A stretch of 64,000 nucleotides of DNA from Paenibacillus sp. FSL K6-1330 (GTDB taxonomy: Bacteria > Bacillota > Bacilli > Paenibacillales > Paenibacillaceae): assembly GCF_037976825.1 (NCBI RefSeq), contig NZ_CP150269.1:4973501-5037500 (forward strand), given 5' to 3'. The stretch's first letter is position 1. The number at the start of each line of letters is the position of its first letter. Shown piece after piece: positions 36,733-45,389 of this stretch. The notes under the pieces were generated by a model. The model searched no databases. It was not told the DNA's origin and saw nothing but the letters and a program-made list of their open reading frames with translations. The position numbers were made by a program, and so were the translations under genes.

Positions 36733-38157
36733 TTATAAACCAAGCGAAATATACTTCACCTCCAGGAACTCATCCATTCCGTAGTGCCCGCCTTCCCGGC
36801 CCAGTCCACTCTCTTTGAATCCACCGAATGGTGCTTGCGCCGTCGAAGGTACGGGATCATTCACGCCCACAATCCCGTAGTCCAGCGATTCCGCAATGTT
36901 GACCGCTTCACCTAGATTCTGCGTGAATACATAGGCGGCTAAGCCATAAGGACTGTTATTGGCTCGCTGCACCGCTTCGTCTATCGTCCGGAAAGTGGTA
37001 ATCGGCGCAAGGGGGCCGAAGGTTTCCTCATTCATACACTCCATGTCATCGGTTGCGTTCATGATGACCGTCGGCTCAACATAATTGCGACCCAGCTCAG
37101 ATAATGCTTGACCTCCTGCCAGAATGACGCCGCCCTTCTCTTCCGCGTCCTTGATCTGTCTTACGACTTTATCCACAGCGTCCCGGTTAATCAAAGGACC
37201 AATATCGACGCCGTTCTCCAGTCCATTTCCTACCTTCAATTGCTTGACAAGCTCAGCAAACTTCGCGGCAAATGCCTGCGCAATGCCTTCCTGAACATAT
37301 ACCCGGTTGGCACATACGCAGGTTTGTCCCCCATTGCGGAATTTAGAGGAGATTAATCCGGCAGCCGCTTGGTTCAGGTCAGCCTGATCCGTCACAATAA
37401 ACGGCGCATGACCGCCAAGCTCCAGCGATATTTTCTTGACGTTAGCGGCAGCTCCGGCCATCAGTTGTTTCCCCACCTCGGTTGATCCTGTAAAAGACAG
37501 CTTTCTTACACGGCTGTCCGCCTGCCACACGCCGGAAATGTCGCTTGAAGATCCAGTTACGATGTTAATGACCCCGGCAGGAATACCAGCCTGATCGGCA
37601 AGCTCTACCAGCTTGATGGCCGTGAATGGCGTCTCACCGGATGGCTTGATCACCACCGTGCATCCGGCGGCTAGAGCGGGCGCCACCTTACGGGTAATCA
37701 TGGATGCCGGAAAGTTCCACGGCGTAATCGCTGCTACGACGCCAACGGGCTGCTTCGTTACGATGATGCGTTGGCGGCTGGATGATCCGGGGATGGTCTC
37801 GCCGTAGATTCGTTTGCCTTCCTCCGCATACCAGGCCACAAAGCTGTTGGCATATTGTATCTCGCCTGCTGCTTCCTTCAGCGGTTTCCCCTGCTCTGTG
37901 GTCATAATCCGCGCCAATTCATCCATATGCTCCGCTATGAGCTGATGCCAGCGGCGCAGCAGTTCCCCTCGCTCATTTGCCGTCCTGCGAGACCACGCCG
38001 GAAAAGCATCGGCTGCCGCATCGACGGCCAGGGCGGCTTCCTTCTTGCCAGCCTTGGACACGGTACCTATCACCTTGCCATCCGCCGGATTATATACATC
38101 CATCTGTTCTTCGGTCTGAATCCATTGTCCAGCAATATAGACTTGATTTCGAAACAT
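36733..38157 (-). CDS. gabD: NAD(P)-dependent succinate-semialdehyde dehydrogenase-like
   Basis: The 474-residue aldehyde dehydrogenase has ITPWNFPASMITRKVAPALA, FTGSTEVGKQLM, the Glu motif LELGGHAPFIV near residue 247 and the cysteine motif GGQTCVCANRVYV near 281. CVCANR is typical of GabD-type succinate-semialdehyde dehydrogenases, with EETFGPLAPI also standard. It would feed succinate into the TCA cycle. No GABA transaminase is nearby, so the physiological aldehyde is uncertain. It is a single-gene unit. Confidence 0.85.
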   Translation of the reverse strand: MFRNQVYIAGQWIQTEEQMDVYNPADGKVIGTVSKAGKKEAALAVDAAADAFPAWSRRTANERGELLRRWHQLIAEHMDELARIMTTEQGKPLKEAAGEIQYANSFVAWYAEEGKRIYGETIPGSSSRQRIIVTKQPVGVVAAITPWNFPASMITRKVAPALAAGCTVVIKPSGETPFTAIKLVELADQAGIPAGVINIVTGSSSDISGVWQADSRVRKLSFTGSTEVGKQLMAGAAANVKKISLELGGHAPFIVTDQADLNQAAAGLISSKFRNGGQTCVCANRVYVQEGIAQAFAAKFAELVKQLKVGNGLENGVDIGPLINRDAVDKVVRQIKDAEEKGGVILAGGQALSELGRNYVEPTVIMNATDDMECMNEETFGPLAPITTFRTIDEAVQRANNSPYGLAAYVFTQNLGEAVNIAESLDYGIVGVNDPVPSTAQAPFGGFKESGLGREGGHYGMDEFLEVKYISLGL

Positions 38158-38263
38158 AGTAAAGACCTCCTCATCGTCTCTTCAGGCTGCAAGTGTCTAT
38201 TGATCATCATCTTCTAGGTCACGATTCGTCCTTCTTATTATCCGTTACCCACTTACCCTAATG

Positions 38264-38310
38264 CAAAAAAATAAAACACCGGAGCTCATGTGAAAGCTCC
38301 AGTGTTTTCT
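38264..38310. terminator. Terminator of the siderophore operon
   Basis: AAACACCGGAGCT and AGCTCCAGTGTTTT pair around a short loop. On the minus strand it is followed by a long T-rich run, just after the binding-protein gene. Confidence 0.85.
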
Positions 38311-38333
38311 ATGTTCATCACGACTTCACTATC

Positions 38334-39305
38334 TTATTTAATCGCTGCGTCTACTTCCGTGATCATTTCGGATACGGACGTCAGGCCGCCACCGGAAAGA
38401 TACCAGAAATCCGGATTCAAGTAAACGATATTACCCTCTTTCGCCGCGTTCGTTGTATTCACAAGCTCGTTCTCAACGACCGCTTTAGCGCCTGAATCCC
38501 CTTCGCCTGTGGCAACCGCTGCACCGCGATCGACAACAAAGAGATAATCCGGGTTCATCTCAACGATGTACTCATTCGAAATGTCTTTACCATGTGTGCT
38601 GACTTCGATGTTAGGATCTACAGCTCCGAAACCGAACACATCATGCAGAATGCCGAAGCGGGAACCTGGTCCGTATGCACTGATTTTGCCTTCGTTAGCC
38701 AGGATGATCAATGCCTTCTTGCCGGTTGCTGTAGCTTTCTCATTCAAAGCTTTGATGTTCTCGTCAATTGTAGCAAGCTCTTTTTCAACTTCTGCTTCTT
38801 TACCAAAGATTTGACCCAGCGTGTTCATGTTTGCTTTAAAGGATTCCATGTATTTGCTTGTATCCACACCCAGGAAGATGGTTGGGGCAATTTTGCTGAG
38901 TTCATCATACGCATCTTGCTGTCTGCCGGAAATGATGATCAGATCTGGTTTAATGCTGTTGATTTTCTCGAAGTCCGGCTCTTTCAAGCTGCCCACATTC
39001 TCATATTTCTTGTCTTCGAATTTGGACAGGTAGGCCGGGACATTCGCTTGGGGTACGCCCAGAACCTCAACGCCCAGTTTATCGACAGAGTCCAGAATAC
39101 CAAAATCGAAAACAACGACGCGGGAAGGATTCTTCTTAACAAGTGTATCGCCCAGTTGATGGGTAATCGTGATTTCTTCGGTTGCAGCCGGTGTATCTCC
39201 AGCTGCATCTCCTCCACCCGTGCCGCTTGTTTTATCGTCTTGACCACAAGCCGCGAGTACAAGCGTGAACATTGCTACCATAAATAAAGCTAACCATTTT
39301 TTCAT
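38334..39305 (-). CDS. yclQ: Ferri-siderophore-binding lipoprotein, YclQ-like
   Basis: The 323-residue protein has a lipoprotein signal with lipobox LVLAACGQ (Cys20). It contains a Thr/Gly/Ala-rich linker and the class III binding fold (SRVVVFDFGILDSVDKLGVEV, INSIKPDLIIISGRQQDAYDEL, VFGFGAVDPNIEVSTHGKDIS). The pattern resembles Bacillus YclQ, which binds petrobactin. The start at 39305 removes a 13-residue extension. It is last in the yclN-O-P-Q order, separated from yclP by about 200 bp with a hairpin. The exact siderophore is inferred. Confidence 0.88.
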   Translation of the reverse strand: MKKWLALFMVAMFTLVLAACGQDDKTSGTGGGDAAGDTPAATEEITITHQLGDTLVKKNPSRVVVFDFGILDSVDKLGVEVLGVPQANVPAYLSKFEDKKYENVGSLKEPDFEKINSIKPDLIIISGRQQDAYDELSKIAPTIFLGVDTSKYMESFKANMNTLGQIFGKEAEVEKELATIDENIKALNEKATATGKKALIILANEGKISAYGPGSRFGILHDVFGFGAVDPNIEVSTHGKDISNEYIVEMNPDYLFVVDRGAAVATGEGDSGAKAVVENELVNTTNAAKEGNIVYLNPDFWYLSGGGLTSVSEMITEVDAAIK

Positions 39306-39445
39306 TATTTCACACCCCATTTTTATATTTAAAAGCTTTAACAATCCAACATATATTTGAACTTATGGTTGAATATGTAATTTAATATGAACAGACTAAA
39401 CCATGCCGTCCTGTATCCAAGGCAGCCCTGTCCTTGTCTATGATT

Positions 39446-39479
39446 AAGGATTCCGTGCTTCTGTTCCCCCAGAATCCTT
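39446..39479 (-). other. Intercistronic hairpin between yclP and yclQ
   Basis: AAGGATTC and GAATCCTT form an 8-bp stem with an 18-base loop. It has no T-run, so it may stabilise or process the mRNA and raise the binding protein over the rest. Confidence 0.4.
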
Positions 39480-39506
39480 ATCCTCTACTCTCTACTACCA
39501 TGCCGC

Positions 39507-40265
39507 TTAGCCGTAGTAGACGCATACCCGATTGTCATTAATCTCTTCGATCTCAATGTCCATGTCATAGATTCCGCGGAGCACATTGCTCTGAATGATG
39601 TTCTCGGTCTTCCCTTCGCTTTCAATGGCTCCATCCTTCAATGCCACGATGTAATCCGAATAGAAGGAAGCGAAGTTGATGTCATGAATCACGATGACAA
39701 TCGTCTTGTTCAGATCAGCGACAAGCTTTCTGAGAATCTTCATAATCTGTACGGAGTGCTTCATGTCCAGATTGTTCAGAGGCTCATCCAGCAGGATATA
39801 CTCTGTATTCTGGGCGATAACCATTGCAATGTAGGCACGCTGGGTCTGACCGCCGCTGAGCTGATGAAGATATTTATGCTGCATATCCCCAAGCTCCATA
39901 TAAGAGATCGCCTCATCTACGTATTTCTCATCTTCCGCGTTCAATCTGCCCTGAGAGTAAGGAAAACGACCGAAGGATACAAGCTCACGCACCGTCAGAC
40001 GGAGGCTGATATGGTTGGATTGTTTCAGGATGGAAACCTTCTTCGCCAGATCGCCGCTCTTCCATTGGCTAACCTCTTTACCGTCCACCGTAATTTGTCC
40101 GCTGTCCTTGCCTGTTAATCTGCTAATCATGGACAGCAAGGTACTCTTGCCGGCACCATTCGGGCCGATAAAGGAAGTGATTTGACCTTTCGGGATCGTA
40201 ACCGACACGTTATCAACGACTTTTTTGCCGCCATACACTTTCGATACGTTCGTAACCTGGATCAT
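39507..40265 (-). CDS. yclP: Siderophore ABC transporter ATPase, YclP-like
   Basis: The 252-residue ATPase has Walker A IGPNGAGKSTLL, signature LSGGQTQRAYIAM, Walker B YILLDEPLNNLDM and H-loop IVIVIHDINFA. LTVRELVSFGRFPYSQGR is typical of FecE/YclP proteins. It powers uptake of iron-siderophore through the YclN/YclO channel. It overlaps yclO by the ATGA start-stop arrangement, so the two are translationally coupled. Confidence 0.92.
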   Translation of the reverse strand: MIQVTNVSKVYGGKKVVDNVSVTIPKGQITSFIGPNGAGKSTLLSMISRLTGKDSGQITVDGKEVSQWKSGDLAKKVSILKQSNHISLRLTVRELVSFGRFPYSQGRLNAEDEKYVDEAISYMELGDMQHKYLHQLSGGQTQRAYIAMVIAQNTEYILLDEPLNNLDMKHSVQIMKILRKLVADLNKTIVIVIHDINFASFYSDYIVALKDGAIESEGKTENIIQSNVLRGIYDMDIEIEEINDNRVCVYYG

Positions 40266-41209
40266 GCTTTACTCTCCTTTAGTAGCAGGTATATGAAGTA
40301 GACACCGCCGATGAAATTGATGATGACGCTGAGCGTTGTAGAGAACGTAAACACCCGTTCTACAACCAATTGACCGCCGACCAGTGCAATAATGCTAATC
40401 AGTATGGATGCTGCAATTAAATATGAATGCCTGTACGTCTTCATAACTTCGTACGCAACATTGACAACCAGGAGCCCGAGGAATGTGATCGGCCCTACCA
40501 AAGCGGTAGCCACCGAGATCAGAACGGCAACCACAATCAGAAGCCGCTTCACAACATAATCATAATTCACGCCGAGGTTGATCGCCTGCTCACGGCCAAG
40601 CGCCAGCACGTTCAGGTACTTGGCAAATCGGGCAAAGTACAGCAAGGTCAGCACAACGACAATGACGGACAGGACCAGAAGCTCGGTCTTCACATTGTTA
40701 AAGCTGGCAAACATTTTGTCGGCCACAAACTGGAACTCGTTCGGGTCAATCAACACTTCCATAAAAGAAGACATGCTCGAGAACAGGGTTCCAAAAATCA
40801 TGCCGATCAGCAGCAGGAAGTAAATGTTGTTTCCTTCCCTTTTGAACAGAATCTTATATAAGACTCCGGCGAATAGGATCATCCCGCCGACGTTGATCAG
40901 AAAGTTAACATTGCTGCCCAGTTTGTACAGCGTGAAGGATCCGAAGACGAAGATGACGGTGGTCTGGATCAGTACATATAAGGAATCTAATCCCATAACG
41001 CTTGGCGTCAGTATCCGGTTATTCGTGACCGTTTGAAACACCGTGGTAGACAGAGCGATCGCTCCGCCGGTCAGAATGATGGCAAGCACCTTCTTGATTC
41101 TTCTTGGAAGCGCGTAATCCCAATTGCCGCCAAGATCAATGAACAGAAAGACTGCCACCAGGATGATTGCCGCTGCGGCCAACAGGCCGAGTTTGGCTTT
41201 ATAAGTCAT
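40262..41209 (-). CDS. yclO: Siderophore ABC permease, YclO-like
   Basis: The 315-residue protein has about nine to ten membrane helices in the FecCD/BtuC fold. TGGAIALSTTVFQTVTNNRILTPSVMG and LALGREQAINLGVNYDYVVKRLL are conserved in iron-siderophore permeases; the second precedes the ATPase contact loop (VGPITFLGLLVVNVAYEVM). It forms a heterodimer with YclN. Its start overlaps the yclN stop by 11 bp. Confidence 0.92.
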   Translation of the reverse strand: MTYKAKLGLLAAAAIILVAVFLFIDLGGNWDYALPRRIKKVLAIILTGGAIALSTTVFQTVTNNRILTPSVMGLDSLYVLIQTTVIFVFGSFTLYKLGSNVNFLINVGGMILFAGVLYKILFKREGNNIYFLLLIGMIFGTLFSSMSSFMEVLIDPNEFQFVADKMFASFNNVKTELLVLSVIVVVLTLLYFARFAKYLNVLALGREQAINLGVNYDYVVKRLLIVVAVLISVATALVGPITFLGLLVVNVAYEVMKTYRHSYLIAASILISIIALVGGQLVVERVFTFSTTLSVIINFIGGVYFIYLLLKESKA

Positions 41210-42152
41210 AAGCCTTTCTCCTCATCAGTAAGAAAATGAATATACCGCTTCCGAGTACGCCCACGGTTAGACTAATCGGAATTTCATAGGGATAAATAAT
41301 GATCCGGCCCAGGATGTCACAGAACAGTACGAACCCGGCCCCCAGCAGCGCGGTATGCGAAAGGCTTTTTTTCAAGTGGTCTCCTAAGTACAAACTGACA
41401 ATATTAGGTATGATCAGACCAAGAAACGGAATCACGCCGACCGTCAGCACGACAGATGCCGTAACCAGCGCCACGATGACCAATCCCAGATTCACAACTC
41501 TCCGGTAGTGAAGACCCAGGTTGGTTGCAAACTCCTCTCCCATTCCGGCCACCGTAAACTTGTTGGCGAACAGATACGCCAGAATCAAAAGCGGGATACT
41601 AATATAGAGCATTTCATACTGGCCCTTCATGATCATGGAAAAATCACCCTGAAGCCATGCGGACATATTCTGAATAAGATCATATTTGTATGCAAAGAAG
41701 GTGGCTATCGAACTCACGATATTACCAAACATCAGCCCTACGAGCGGGATGAAGATCGCATCCTTAAACTTAATCCGATCCAGTATCTTCATGAAGATAA
41801 AGGTTCCTACCAGAGCGAATACAAATGCCACGAGCATTTTGATAAGCGGACCGCTTGTCGTGAAGACGAGCATGGCTACCAAAATCCCCAGTCTGGCAGA
41901 GTCCATCGTACCTGCCGTGGTCGGCGATACGAACTTATTGCGGCTGAGCTGCTGCATGATCAATCCGCAGATACTCATGCTGACACCCGCCAATATAAGA
42001 CTGACAAGCCTAGGAATCCGGCTTACAAGCATAATATGCTGTTGTTGTTCTGTCATCGAGAACAGTTGCAGTGGCGAGATATCTTTAACTCCAATAAATA
42101 ATGAGATTATCGAGAGTACCACAACGGCTGCAAATAAGTATCTAATCTTCAT
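41199..42152 (-). CDS. yclN: Siderophore ABC permease, YclN-like
   Basis: The 317-residue protein has FecCD motifs: SRIPRLVSLILAGVSMSICG near the N-terminus and VGVIPFLGLIIPNIVSLYLG near the C-terminus. It also has LGLHYRRVVNLGLVIVAL. It is the first gene of the operon; the start at 42152 follows GAAGGAAGAG and removes 16 residues from the longest frame. A promoter with two Fur-like boxes precedes it, so it should be switched on by iron limitation. Confidence 0.92.
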   Translation of the reverse strand: MKIRYLFAAVVVLSIISLFIGVKDISPLQLFSMTEQQQHIMLVSRIPRLVSLILAGVSMSICGLIMQQLSRNKFVSPTTAGTMDSARLGILVAMLVFTTSGPLIKMLVAFVFALVGTFIFMKILDRIKFKDAIFIPLVGLMFGNIVSSIATFFAYKYDLIQNMSAWLQGDFSMIMKGQYEMLYISIPLLILAYLFANKFTVAGMGEEFATNLGLHYRRVVNLGLVIVALVTASVVLTVGVIPFLGLIIPNIVSLYLGDHLKKSLSHTALLGAGFVLFCDILGRIIIYPYEIPISLTVGVLGSGIFIFLLMRRKAYDL

Positions 42153-42222
42153 GGCTCTTCCTTCTATGCGTATGTCTCTAAAATATCCGGGATCTCGCAA
42201 TTTTCAACGCCATTCTCATTGA

Positions 42223-42237
42223 GATTGATTATCAATC
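42223..42237. promoter_or_regulatory. Fur box downstream of the yclN promoter
   Basis: GATTGAT-T-ATCAATC is a perfect 7-1-7 palindrome resembling the Fur consensus TGATAATNATTATCA. It lies just after the probable start point. Confidence 0.75.
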
Positions 42238-42251
42238 GCGCTCTGATATGC

Positions 42252-42280
42252 ATTATATCATCCTCATTCTGGCTCGACAA
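42252..42280 (-). promoter_or_regulatory. Sigma-A promoter of the yclNOPQ-like operon
   Basis: Minus-strand TTGTCG (42275-42280), 17 bp and TATAAT (42252-42257), between the two Fur-like sites. Confidence 0.72.
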
Positions 42281-42287
42281 GGGTAAT

Positions 42288-42302
42288 TGAGAATCAAAAT
42301 CA
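42288..42302. promoter_or_regulatory. Second Fur-like box upstream of the promoter
   Basis: TGAGAATCAAAATCA matches 11 of 14 defined positions of TGATAATNATTATCA. It lies just upstream of the -35 box. Confidence 0.55.
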
Positions 42303-42678
42303 ATTAATTTGTTCATACTTGTATATTTTGTTCATGAATTGTTCATAATATGAAGTTTCGAGAAGACATAGCTAATATCCTCAGGTAGGAAGCACTCCTT
42401 TCGTTTAAACCTCCATATAATGAAGCTTCTCAAAAAGCCAAACGGATTCAATTCATATTTAATATATAAGGGAAATTATATTTAATCAAAAGTCGTTGAC
42501 AATTACTCTAAGTTATATTAATATACTAACATAAATATTATTCCTAACTAAACGTAAGTTAATATGGAATGATAATTAAAAATATTGCTAAATAAGCAAC
42601 ATGCATATTTGCTTGAAGTAAAGGACATCTTCTTATCAGGCGAATGCAAATTCGATTACACCAGGAGGTTTTTTTTCA
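42303..42678. other. AT-rich intergenic region before the nitroreductase
   Basis: No gene was found. It holds the promoter at 42496-42524 and several short inverted AT-rich repeats, such as TAACT/AGTTA between 42540 and 42565, that could be regulator sites. Confidence 0.6.
42496..42524 (+). promoter_or_regulatory. Sigma-A promoter of the nitroreductase
   Basis: TTGACA, a 17-bp spacer and TAATAT. The untranslated leader would be about 150 bases long. Confidence 0.65.
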
Positions 42679-43281
42679 ATGTCTAAAGATTTTTCAACTG
42701 CACTCAAAAGTCGCCGTTCTTATTACGGGATTAGCAAAGAATCCGTTATCTCGGACGAGCGTATTCAGGAAATCGTAAACGAAGCGGTTAAGTATACCCC
42801 GTCTTCTTTCAACTCTCAAAGTGCACGCGTCGTTGTATTGCTTGGCGAACAGCATGATAAACTGTGGAACATCACGGAAGGCATCCTGAAAGAAGTCGTT
42901 GGCGATGAAGAAGCATTCAAATCCACTGCCGACAAAATGGGCGCATTCCGCGCTGGTTACGGTACGGTATTGTTCTTCGAGGACAACAACGTCATTGCCG
43001 GGCTGCAACAGAACTTTGCCGCTTATGCCGACAACTTCCCGATTTGGTCCAACCAATCCAACGGCATGCTGCAATTTGTAGTATGGACATCCCTTGAAGC
43101 AGAAGGTCTGGGCGCATCCCTGCAGCACTACAACCCGCTGATCGACGAAAAAGTAAAATCCGAATGGAACATCCCGGAAAGCTGGAAGCTGCTTGCTCAA
43201 ATGCCTTTCGGTAAGCCGGTTGCTGAACCAGGCGAAAAAGAATTTGCACCGCTTGAAGATCGCGTAAAAGTATACAACTAA
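42679..43281 (+). CDS. Nitroreductase family protein (Frm2/HBN1-like)
   Basis: The 200-residue flavoprotein has ALKSRRSYYGISKESVISDE and YTPSSFNSQSARVVVLLG at the N-terminus for FMN and NAD(P)H contacts, then MLQFVVWTSLEAEGLGASLQHYNP and the FGKPVAEPGEKEF end. This short HBN1/Frm2 type lacks the long insertion of classic NfsB enzymes. It reduces nitro compounds or quinones in the cytosol. AGGAGG precedes the ATG. A terminator follows, so it is a single-gene unit. Confidence 0.9.
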   Translation: MSKDFSTALKSRRSYYGISKESVISDERIQEIVNEAVKYTPSSFNSQSARVVVLLGEQHDKLWNITEGILKEVVGDEEAFKSTADKMGAFRAGYGTVLFFEDNNVIAGLQQNFAAYADNFPIWSNQSNGMLQFVVWTSLEAEGLGASLQHYNPLIDEKVKSEWNIPESWKLLAQMPFGKPVAEPGEKEFAPLEDRVKVYN

Positions 43282-43291
43282 TTAAATAGAT

Positions 43292-43342
43292 GAAAAAAGG
43301 CCGCCTCCCTAAGTTCCCGCAACTTGGATAGGCGGTCCTTTT
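43292..43342 (+). terminator. Intrinsic terminator after the nitroreductase gene
   Basis: AAAAAGG, CCGCCT and AAGTT pair with AACTT, AGGCGG and CCTTTT in one hairpin with small internal loops. Confidence 0.85.
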
Positions 43343-43469
43343 ATAATGGGCAAAGATTGAAAAACCGATCACTAAGCGATACAATTAGTCAAGTAAGAAC
43401 CCTCGAACTTCTAAGATAACAGAAGCTCCGGGCAAACTTGCGATAACCAACTACATAGAATGTTGGCTG

Positions 43470-43555
43470 TACTAGGGGTGCCATGTGCTGAGAGACGGCG
43501 GTTTGCCGTTAACCCTTAACACCCGATCTAGGTCATACTAGCGTGGGGAAGTGTA
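43470..43555 (+). promoter_or_regulatory. TPP riboswitch (THI element)
   Basis: The conserved boxes are in order: ACTAGGGGTGCC, GCTGAGAGA, AACCCTT, ACCCGATCTAGGTCATACTAGCG (given here as a region) and TGGGGAAGT. They build the five-helix TPP aptamer. Between the aptamer and the YkoF gene lies an intrinsic terminator, so thiamine pyrophosphate should stop transcription. Confidence 0.93.
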
Positions 43556-43587
43556 GCATTTATGTTTATTTCTTTTCGTAGGCATAA

Positions 43588-43618
43588 CTGCACTTTCTTC
43601 ACGGGGTGCGGTTTTTTT
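43588..43618 (+). terminator. Expression-platform terminator of the TPP riboswitch
   Basis: CTGCAC and GTGCGG pair around a loop and are followed by seven T, 33 bases before the YkoF start. Confidence 0.78.
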
Positions 43619-43650
43619 GCGTGGACTTATATCATGGGGAGGAAATAACA

Positions 43651-44256
43651 ATGAATGAGCTTGTATGCGGAACCAGTCGGATCGTTGGGTGCCGGTTCTC
43701 GGTATTTCCCATGACGGACCGGTTTGTGGAGGTCATCATGGGCGCACTACATTCCGTAGATACGGGGAAGGTATGGATTCAGACAGATGATGTGAGCACC
43801 TGTATTCGTGGACGTGCAGAGCATGTCTTTGATGTTACAAGGGCGATATTCGCCTATGCTGCAGCGAGTGGCGTGCATACCGTTTTTAATGGTACTTATT
43901 CCATCGGTTGCCCCGGAGATACGGACGCCGATGTATATATGACCGAGGATTCGACTCTCTTAAACAACGACATCGGGGAACATGCCGATATTGAGACTGC
44001 TTGCCAATTCGCTCTATACCCCATGGGTACCGATGACTACATGGATGTCATCTACGGTGAAGTTAATCGTACGAAGGCAGCCGGGACATTCGCCGGAAGC
44101 GTTCATTACGCCAGCCGATTGGATGGGTCTCTGGCCCAGGTGTTTGGATCCCTTGAAGAGGCTTTTTTACATGCGATTCAATCTGACAGCAGCCATTTGG
44201 TCATGACTGCGGTTGTGTCCGCACACAGCCCTTCGGTCAAAGCCGCATCGAATTGA
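43651..44256 (+). CDS. YkoF-like thiamine/HMP-binding protein
   Basis: The 201-residue protein has two alike halves of the YkoF fold: CRFSVFPMTDRFVEVIMGAL with TDDVSTCIRGRAEHVFDVT in the first, and CQFALYPMGTDDYMDVIYGE with FAGSVHYASRLDGSLAQVF in the second. YkoF binds thiamine or its HMP part in the cytosol and accompanies the YkoEDC transporter in Bacillus subtilis. Here it stands alone, with no ykoE, ykoD or ykoC visible. It is controlled by the TPP riboswitch. ATG 43651 follows GGGGAGG; the longer frame from 43606 overlaps the terminator. Confidence 0.88.
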   Translation: MNELVCGTSRIVGCRFSVFPMTDRFVEVIMGALHSVDTGKVWIQTDDVSTCIRGRAEHVFDVTRAIFAYAAASGVHTVFNGTYSIGCPGDTDADVYMTEDSTLLNNDIGEHADIETACQFALYPMGTDDYMDVIYGEVNRTKAAGTFAGSVHYASRLDGSLAQVFGSLEEAFLHAIQSDSSHLVMTAVVSAHSPSVKAASN

Positions 44257-44275
44257 GCTTTATTGAGGCAGACAA

Positions 44276-44297
44276 AAGCCCGGCAAGCGCCGGGCTT
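44276..44297. terminator. Terminator hairpin between ykoF-like and yjcZ-like genes
   Basis: AAGCCCGGC and GCCGGGCTT form a 9-bp GC-rich stem with a 4-base loop. Confidence 0.75.
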
Positions 44298-44327
44298 CCT
44301 GTCACTACTGCCAAGAATCTTGACGGT

Positions 44328-44426
44328 TTAAACCCAAGCACTCAAGATAATTACGAGCAGGATAAAGAGAACCAAAATAATTCCTACTGAATTGTTCCAT
44401 CCACCGCCGCCATATACTCCGCTCAT
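44328..44426 (-). CDS. YjcZ-family sporulation peptide, 32 aa
   Basis: The minus-strand ATG at 44426 follows CCAGGAGGGG and encodes MSGVYGGGGWNN then SVGIILVLFILLVIILSAWV. The N-terminal SGVYGGGG and single hydrophobic helix are the signature of YjcZ-like sporulation proteins of Bacillus and Paenibacillus. It is shorter than usual gene-finder limits. These peptides are linked to spore membranes, with no known activity. Its RBS is strong, and it is convergent with the YkoF gene. Confidence 0.85.
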   Translation of the reverse strand: MSGVYGGGGWNNSVGIILVLFILLVIILSAWV

Positions 44427-44543
44427 GAAGATCCCCTCCTGGATTTAAAGAATGACGTGATGTAATCACACTATTATAGTATTTCCCGTCTCGTGCTAGT
44501 GTCACGGCTAATGTACCCCTCTTTTTATATTGGCAAGGAAATT

Positions 44544-45242
44544 CTATTCGTCATAACCAATGAGAAGCTTGCCTCCGTACGGATGGAGCATTTCCTCGGT
44601 GAATGCCATAAGAACTGAAGGATCATCCTGGCGATACATCGCCGTGAGCGCTGCTTCCAATCGTTCTCCCAAGATCGAGTCATAGCGGTTGAACAGACGG
44701 AACAGCGTTTTCCCTTCACCCGTCCACTCCCGGTTCACCCTAAGTACAAAATCACAGAGAATCGCCGCTATTTTGTGCACCGTAAACCACTTTTCGGCAT
44801 CCCTTCGGGGACTCTGCAAATCCAGCAGGTACTCGGTTAGCATATAACGGTATTCGTTAATGTCGGTTAGCATCAAGGGCATGGGTCCGTAATTCAAGTC
44901 GCTTCGAGCTTCCGCCTGCACCTCTTCTCCCTCAGGCAGCGCGTGCAGCACCGTCCCTTCTACGACCATCCGCTGCAATGAAGGATTCGCCGCGATCACT
45001 CCCTCATCGAAATATTCGCGATAGGAGGATAAAGACAATATAAATATTTCCGCGATCCACCCATGTGCCTCTATCGTCTTCCTGCTGAAATCATGACCAT
45101 CCCGTTCAATGACTATGATGTCCAAATCGGATTGTTCGTTATATTCACCTCTGCTCGCGCTGCCGCCAAGCACAGCAAGCAAACAGTCGGGATAATCGTA
45201 TTGTATGATGCGTTCCGCTGCCTCTACCGGTTCCATCCTCAT
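44544..45242 (-). CDS. Nucleotidyltransferase-fold protein
   Basis: The 232-residue protein has a pol-beta-like nucleotidyltransferase motif GGSASRGEYNEQSDLDIIV (GS-x-RG-x-SDxD), with both catalytic aspartates. A helical C-terminal part (YMLTEYLLDLQSPRRDAEKW) resembles aminoglycoside adenylyltransferases, but the match is not strong enough to name a drug. It may modify a small molecule or another protein in the cytosol. It stands alone, divergent from the methyltransferase at 45390. Confidence 0.78.
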   Translation of the reverse strand: MRMEPVEAAERIIQYDYPDCLLAVLGGSASRGEYNEQSDLDIIVIERDGHDFSRKTIEAHGWIAEIFILSLSSYREYFDEGVIAANPSLQRMVVEGTVLHALPEGEEVQAEARSDLNYGPMPLMLTDINEYRYMLTEYLLDLQSPRRDAEKWFTVHKIAAILCDFVLRVNREWTGEGKTLFRLFNRYDSILGERLEAALTAMYRQDDPSVLMAFTEEMLHPYGGKLLIGYDE

Positions 45243-45389
45243 GACGTTTCCTCCAGTATGATTCTGATCCTCCCGAAAAAAGGGCTCAAAATATCTAATT
45301 CAGCTAAAACCCTAAACGTACCTGAATCATATGGTAAATAAATAAACGATTACCCTCATGTTGATGACAAGGAAGAAGGGATAGATGAG

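Noticed and set aside
38592..39287. 231-codon plus-strand frame opposite the siderophore-binding gene
   Set aside because: Complement of a clear coding gene; composition is that of a shadow frame.
41508..42101. 197-codon plus-strand frame opposite yclN
   Set aside because: Antisense to a strong FecCD permease; shadow.
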